From positions 1 to 38,639 of the forward strand of contig NZ_BAKJ01000044.1 of NCBI RefSeq assembly GCF_000614125.1: 38,639 nucleotides of DNA, in the 5' to 3' direction. Positions within the stretch are counted from its first letter, which is position 1. Every line of letters begins with the position of its first letter. The position numbers and the translations under genes were made by a program. The stretch comes from Bacteroides rodentium JCM 16496. GTDB lineage: Bacteria; Bacteroidota; Bacteroidia; Bacteroidales; Bacteroidaceae. Of this stretch, positions 37,047 through 38,639 are shown piece by piece. The notes below the pieces were generated by a model, which made no database searches, was not told the DNA's origin, and saw nothing but the letters and a program-made list of their open reading frames with translations.

Positions 37047-37054
37047 TATATTTG
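37047..37054 (+). promoter_or_regulatory. -7 box of the PagL-like gene
   Basis: TATATTTG matches the TANNTTTG consensus, 55 nt before the start codon at 37110. A TTG at 37020-37022 is 24 bp upstream, a longer spacing than usual, so the -33 element is uncertain. Confidence 0.4.
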
Positions 37055-37109
37055 CACGAAATTAAACTTCACTTGGAACATTTATAAACAAGAAAGACCG
37101 ACACGGCAT

Positions 37110-38358
37110 ATGAAAAATAGAATGCAGATATGGAAAATACTGGCTTTCTTAGGAGCGGTACTTTTCTTGTCTGATACAATATACGCCCAACAATGGACAT
37201 CCGATAGTCATTCGGAATACAAACGGGATACACTCCCTTTCTCACAGCGCTTCATCCATAGATTAGGCGTAGAAGGGCGTGCTGGCTATATTTTTCAGAC
37301 CAACCCTTTTCTGGAGTACTCCAACCACCAAAACAAGGCCATGAAAAATGCCTATGCCGGCCATCTGAAATACTCCTTCCAGCTCCGTCCCCACACCGTT
37401 GCCGACCAGGCTTATATAGGAGCCTATCAAGGGATTGGAGTCGGCTATTTCAACTTCGGCAATCCGGAAGAGCTGGGCAACCCGCTGGCGGTCTATCTGT
37501 TTCAAGGGGGACGCATCGCCCAATTCAGCCCCCGCATATCCTTGAACTATGAATGGAACTTCGGCGCATCGTTCGGCTGGAAACCCTACGATGAATATGA
37601 CAACCCGGAGAACCAGATTATCGGCTCGAAAGTGAATGCCTATCTCAATGTAAACCTCTACTTAAAGTGGGCGCTCTCCCCCAAGTTCGACCTGATGATA
37701 GGAGCTACCGGAAGCCACTTTTCCAACGGAAATACCCAATATCCCAACTCCGGTCTGAACACGGTGGACTGCAAAGTGGGACTGGTATATAACTTTAACC
37801 GCAGAGCGGATGAGCTCGCCCAATCATGCAACGCCCTATCGTTCCTCCATTCCCCCGCCACGTCAGCTACGACCTGACTTTGTTCGGCTCCTGGCGAAAG
37901 AAAGCAGTGAATCATGAGGGCAGTAGTGGCCAGGTACCCGCACCCGGCACTTACAACGTATTCGGTTTCAGCTTTGCACCCATGTACAACTTCGGCTATA
38001 AATTCCGTGCCGGTGTGGCGCTGGACGGCGTATACGACCACAGTGCGAACATGAAAGAATCGTACGAAGAAGAGAACGGCTTCTACACTCCGCCCGCCAA
38101 GAAGCAGATGGCATTGGCTTATCTGCCCGCGGAGAATTTGTCATGCCTTACTTCACAGTAGGTATCGGTCTGGGCGCCAATGTTCTGCACGGCGGCGGTG
38201 ACATGAAGTCTTTCTATCAGATTCTTGCCTTGAAAATAGACGTAACACGCAATTCGTATCTCCATATAGGATATAACCTCCGGGAATTTCATGAGCCCAA
38301 TTATCTGATGTTGGGTATCGGCTATCGGTTCAATAACAAACGCCCCAAGCTGTTCTGA
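37110..38358 (+). CDS. PagL-like outer-membrane lipid A deacylase / acyloxyacyl hydrolase (two frameshifts)
   Basis: The restored protein is about 416 residues: a signal peptide ending near residue 26 (IYAQQ), then an outer-membrane beta barrel of alternating aromatic strands. The segment GSHFSNGNTQYPNSGLNTV carries the PagL-type His-x-Ser-Asn motif (His203, Ser205, Asn206), the dyad that removes a 3-O fatty acid from lipid A in PagL. It is longer than PagL itself (about 170 residues), with an added C-terminal barrel half. Breaks are at about 37825 (pieces 37110-37877 and 37826-38161) and 38116-38117 (final piece 38143-38358). Each is repaired by one base (AATCCATGC; TTGGGCTTA). It stands alone between a terminator and array B. 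Confidence 0.8.
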
Positions 38359-38478
38359 ACAATAAAGAGGAGGCTATTTATATAGATTCTTTTATTTCAT
38401 CTGCAAGCACATATTACCAAGTGCCACGCGCATATCATCTACTATAGTATTATAGTTAGTTTGTTAGTTCACAGCGAT
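38359..38478. other. Gene-free region before array B
   Basis: No gene or clear terminator is visible between the deacylase-like gene and array B. The end of the stretch (from about 38465) is the GTTAGTTCACAG leader shared with array A. Confidence 0.5.
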
Positions 38479-38639
38479 GAACACTTTGTTCAAGTATGGA
38501 GAAACAGTTTGTTCCAATAAGGACAAACAGTCTGTTTTCATATGATGAAACGAAATGTTCTGTTAAGGAAAACAAAGTGTTCGCCATAATGAAACAACTT
38601 GTTCTATTAAGGGAAACACTTTGTTCGCTATAGGGAAAC
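38479..38639. repeat. Array B: seven full palindromic units plus one cut by the window end
   Basis: Cores of the form RAACR + 3 bases + TGTTC/T are centred at 38485, 38508, 38531, 38554, 38576, 38598 and 38620. A cut eighth core (AAAC at 38636-38639) is in phase at 38642. Spacing is 23 bp three times, then 22 bp. Short linkers include GCCATAATG (38583-38591), nearly the same as in array A. The leader GTTCACAGCGATGAAC (38468-38483) is the same as array A's except for three central bases. The first core GAACACTTTGTTC is identical in A and B. Confidence 0.85.

Overview
The window looks like a chromosomal segment of a gut Bacteroides or close relative. The evidence is a SusC/SusD pair with DUF6377-type regulator and surface lipoproteins, TANNTTTG -7 promoter boxes (two with a TTTG box exactly 19 bp upstream), the rhaB-rhaA-rhaT-rhaD/rhaR rhamnose locus next to an argR-GNAT-argG-argC-argD-proC cluster, and TPR-containing sensor kinases. 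Species cannot be fixed from the sequence alone.

Layout. 1-588: non-coding, with a leftward promoter for a gene outside the window, a homopurine plus alternating purine/pyrimidine tract, and a 22-bp-period palindrome array (array C). 589-10104: a polysaccharide utilisation locus (regulator, SusC, SusD, GH30 glucanase, surface glycan-binding lipoprotein) resembling known beta-1,6-glucan loci, closed by a long inverted repeat. 10294-12900: a small membrane protein and a DivIC/FtsB-like protein (minus), diverging from dnaX (plus). 13044-16906: two overlapping TPR sensor-kinase paralogues; the second lacks the phospho-acceptor histidine and the ATP-binding boxes. 17217-22612: ferredoxin (plus), then aspC-type aminotransferase, ribBA, an LptF/LptG permease and a START-like protein (minus), with palindrome array A at the convergent junction. 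22869-28963: tRNA-Met, then rhaR and the rhaBATD operon (minus). 29284-36890: arginine/proline genes (argR, GNAT acyltransferase, argG, argC, argD, proC), an XRE-cupin regulator and an AMP-forming acyl-CoA ligase (plus). 37110-38358: a PagL-like outer-membrane lipid A deacylase, followed by palindrome array B running off the window end.

The most interesting unexplained structure is a set of tandem palindrome arrays with a period of 22-23 bp (two DNA helical turns). Arrays A (17522-17714) and B (38479-end) share a core (RAACR, 3 variable bases, TGTTC), a leader, and a switch from 23-bp to 22-bp spacing along the array. Array C (402-489) has the same 22-bp period with a different core (CCACAG-CTGTGG). 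All three lie about 30-140 nt beyond gene 3' ends. They look like phased protein-binding sites or a 3'-end element, and I do not recognise them as a named family.

Quality caveat: ten genes carry 14 apparent single-base deletions, nearly all explicable as loss of one G or C from a short G/C run. Adding one base back restores a normal family member every time, so I read them as sequence or assembly errors and annotate each gene across its frameshift.
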